The position numbers and the translations under genes were made by a program. A stretch of DNA of 6,632 nt from Actinomycetes bacterium. Its GTDB lineage: Bacteria > Actinomycetota > Acidimicrobiia > Spongiisociales > UBA5794. The stretch covers positions 1 through 6,632 of the forward strand of contig JAMBLK010000238.1 in the NCBI GenBank assembly GCA_023336855.1. Direction: 5' to 3'. Shown one piece after another: positions 5,440 to 6,632 of the stretch. Under the pieces are notes generated by a model. That model worked only from the letters and a program-made list of their open reading frames with translations. It did no database searches and was not told where the DNA came from. How positions within the stretch are numbered: the first letter of the stretch is position 1; every line of letters begins with the position of its first letter.

Positions 5440-6632
5440 ATGACCGCCACGCTCCGGAACTCCCTCCTCCTCGTCGTCGCCTTCTTCGCTGTTGCCATCT
5501 GGGCGTCACCGGCTGCCGCTCAGCGGGAGACGGTCGAATGTGGTGAGTACCAGGGCGTCGTCTGCCAGGGCTACTTCACCGACGACGCCGGCGTCGTCGA
5601 TGATCCTCAACGGATCGAAGACGCCATCTCCAGGATCGTCGTCCACTACGGCAATCCCATCGCAATCGTCGTCGTCCAAGACAGCCGCGGTGAAGACCCG
5701 GCCGTCTTCGCTGCCGGCCTTGCCAACACGTGGGGCGTTGGCGATCCCGATGAAGAGAACGGAATCCTGATTCTCGTCTCGCTCGATGAGCGCCGGACCG
5801 AGATCGTCACTCAGGACGGGATAAGCGTGCCCGGAGATGCCATCGCTGCGTCGGCGAGAAGCTTCTTCTCTGCAGGTGACTTCGAGGGTGGCCTCCTCGC
5901 GATCGTCGGATCGGTCGAGCAGGCCCTCGCCGGCACCCTGGTCGAGGAGTCCGACTCGGATCGCCTTCCGATCGGCGCGATCTTCTTCTTCGGCATCGTC
6001 GGGTTCTTCTTCTACTCGGTCTTCCGACAGGTGTTCGGAGCCAAGAGGAGAATCCGCAAGGAGGAGCACAACGAGCGCGAAGCACTCATCGACGCCGACC
6101 TTGCCGACCTGGAACCATCCGGTGCGGACCTCCCGCGGTACGCTGACTATGCGATTCCTCCACCGGCCGTTGGCGATGTTCCGACAGCCGACGGAGTCAC
6201 CGAGCTCTGGCACGTCGTCCGGGGTCGCCCGGTGGATTCCGACGTCATGCGTTCGCTGTGGGGCCTCGGGCTTCTCGAAGTCGTGGACCGTGGACGCCTC
6301 GTTTCCGAGACCAGAGAACCCCTCGACCTGCGGGCGTCCGATGAGCGGTCGATGCTCGAGACGGCCGTCCAGGATGCTGCCGATGAGGCCCTCGCCGTCG
6401 ATCACGACGACGAGACAGCGTTCGTATCGAGACGGCGCAACCTTCAGCGCTTGATCGCATCGCTCCGACCGCACCGGGTTGCTGCAGCTCGTCGGCGGAC
6501 GGCCGATGCACTCGTCCCAGAACTCATCCCTTCTCCGATCGGGTATGTTTCGGTCACGCCGCTCGGACTCGCCGTGGCGGATGCTGCCCCGACATTCGCC
6601 GGCGATGCGCCACTGAGTGAGTCTGTTGCTGA
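5440..6632 (+). CDS. Secreted membrane-anchored TPM-domain protein (3' end outside window)
   Basis: The frame opens with an ATG at 5440 and gives 397 codons with no stop before the window ends, so the protein is partial. Residues 1-27 form a signal peptide: Arg6, a hydrophobic core SLLLVVAFFAVAIW (8-21), and a probable cut after SPAAA. A TPM domain (PF04536) follows at about 44-165, with YFTDDAGVVDDPQRIEDAIS (45-64), IAIVVVQDSRG (74-84), FAAGLANTWGVGD (90-102), ENGILILVSLDERRTEI (106-122) and a closing helix. Cys34 and Cys42 could form a disulphide outside the membrane. A second hydrophobic segment, LPIGAIFFFGIVGFFFYSVF (176-195), precedes basic AKRRIRK, which should put residues 200 onward in the cytoplasm. 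I do not recognise that part. TPM proteins are linked to photosystem II repair and to poorly known envelope roles; function here is unknown. The only ribosome site is a weak GGG (5434-5436), and I see no clear promoter. Confidence 0.82.
   Translation, partial: MTATLRNSLLLVVAFFAVAIWASPAAAQRETVECGEYQGVVCQGYFTDDAGVVDDPQRIEDAISRIVVHYGNPIAIVVVQDSRGEDPAVFAAGLANTWGVGDPDEENGILILVSLDERRTEIVTQDGISVPGDAIAASARSFFSAGDFEGGLLAIVGSVEQALAGTLVEESDSDRLPIGAIFFFGIVGFFFYSVFRQVFGAKRRIRKEEHNEREALIDADLADLEPSGADLPRYADYAIPPPAVGDVPTADGVTELWHVVRGRPVDSDVMRSLWGLGLLEVVDRGRLVSETREPLDLRASDERSMLETAVQDAADEALAVDHDDETAFVSRRRNLQRLIASLRPHRVAAARRRTADALVPELIPSPIGYVSVTPLGLAVADAAPTFAGDAPLSESVA

Noticed and set aside
5506..6474. 322-codon open frame on the minus strand
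   Set aside because: It lies wholly opposite the TPM gene, which has a signal peptide, recognisable TPM domain and membrane anchor. The antisense product has no family motif and no ribosome site of note; long antisense frames are common at high GC.

Overview
This is a GC-rich (by eye about 60 %) stretch of bacterial chromosome. Coding is dense, and GTG starts and four-base stop/start overlaps are used. A three-gene split transhydrogenase, two putative -10 elements of the TANNNT type, and the protein families present suggest a high-GC actinobacterium, possibly of the acidimicrobial type. The sequence does not prove this, and no rRNA or clear taxonomic marker is present.

Region 1 (1-2453, + strand) is the end of a transhydrogenase operon. 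It holds the last 48 codons of pntAA (soluble NAD(H)-binding alpha-1), a complete pntAB (small membrane alpha-2) and a complete pntB (membrane plus NADP(H)-binding beta). These are joined by two identical GTGA overlaps. A nitroreductase-family flavoprotein gene follows one base after the pntB stop. The first three genes make the proton-translocating pump that reduces NADP+ with NADH. The flavoenzyme could be a user of that NADPH, but its substrate cannot be read from the sequence.

Region 2 (2454-3649, + strand) encodes a methionine adenosyltransferase of the archaeal family (PF01941), not the ordinary bacterial MetK. The start at 2495 is supported by a Shine-Dalgarno sequence. The gene probably shares the upstream transcript and may also have its own weak promoter. 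A short convergent intergenic gap follows, with four copies of a CCAGNNN heptamer and a small hairpin at the end of hipA.

Region 3 (3750-5370, - strand) is a HipBA-type toxin-antitoxin module: an XRE-family antitoxin followed by a HipA-family Ser/Thr kinase with all main catalytic motifs present. Its control region is unusually readable. It has a TTGACT/TACGAT promoter with a 16-bp spacer and two near-identical 6-4-6 palindromes (GTGAGA-N4-TCTCAC type). One palindrome abuts the -10 and the other lies just upstream of the -35, 51 bp apart centre to centre. This is a good candidate for HipB autorepression and is the clearest regulatory finding in the window. The hipA start is unresolved and may be non-canonical.

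Region 4 (5440-6632, + strand, runs off the window) is divergent from hipBA. It encodes a secreted, membrane-anchored TPM-domain protein with a long C-terminal part that I do not recognise. The gene is open at the window edge.

I see no tRNA, rRNA, CRISPR array, insertion sequence or replication origin. No wholly new system is evident. The items most worth following up are the HipB operator pair, the hipA start, the archaeal-type MAT in a bacterial operon, and the unassigned C-terminal half of the TPM protein.
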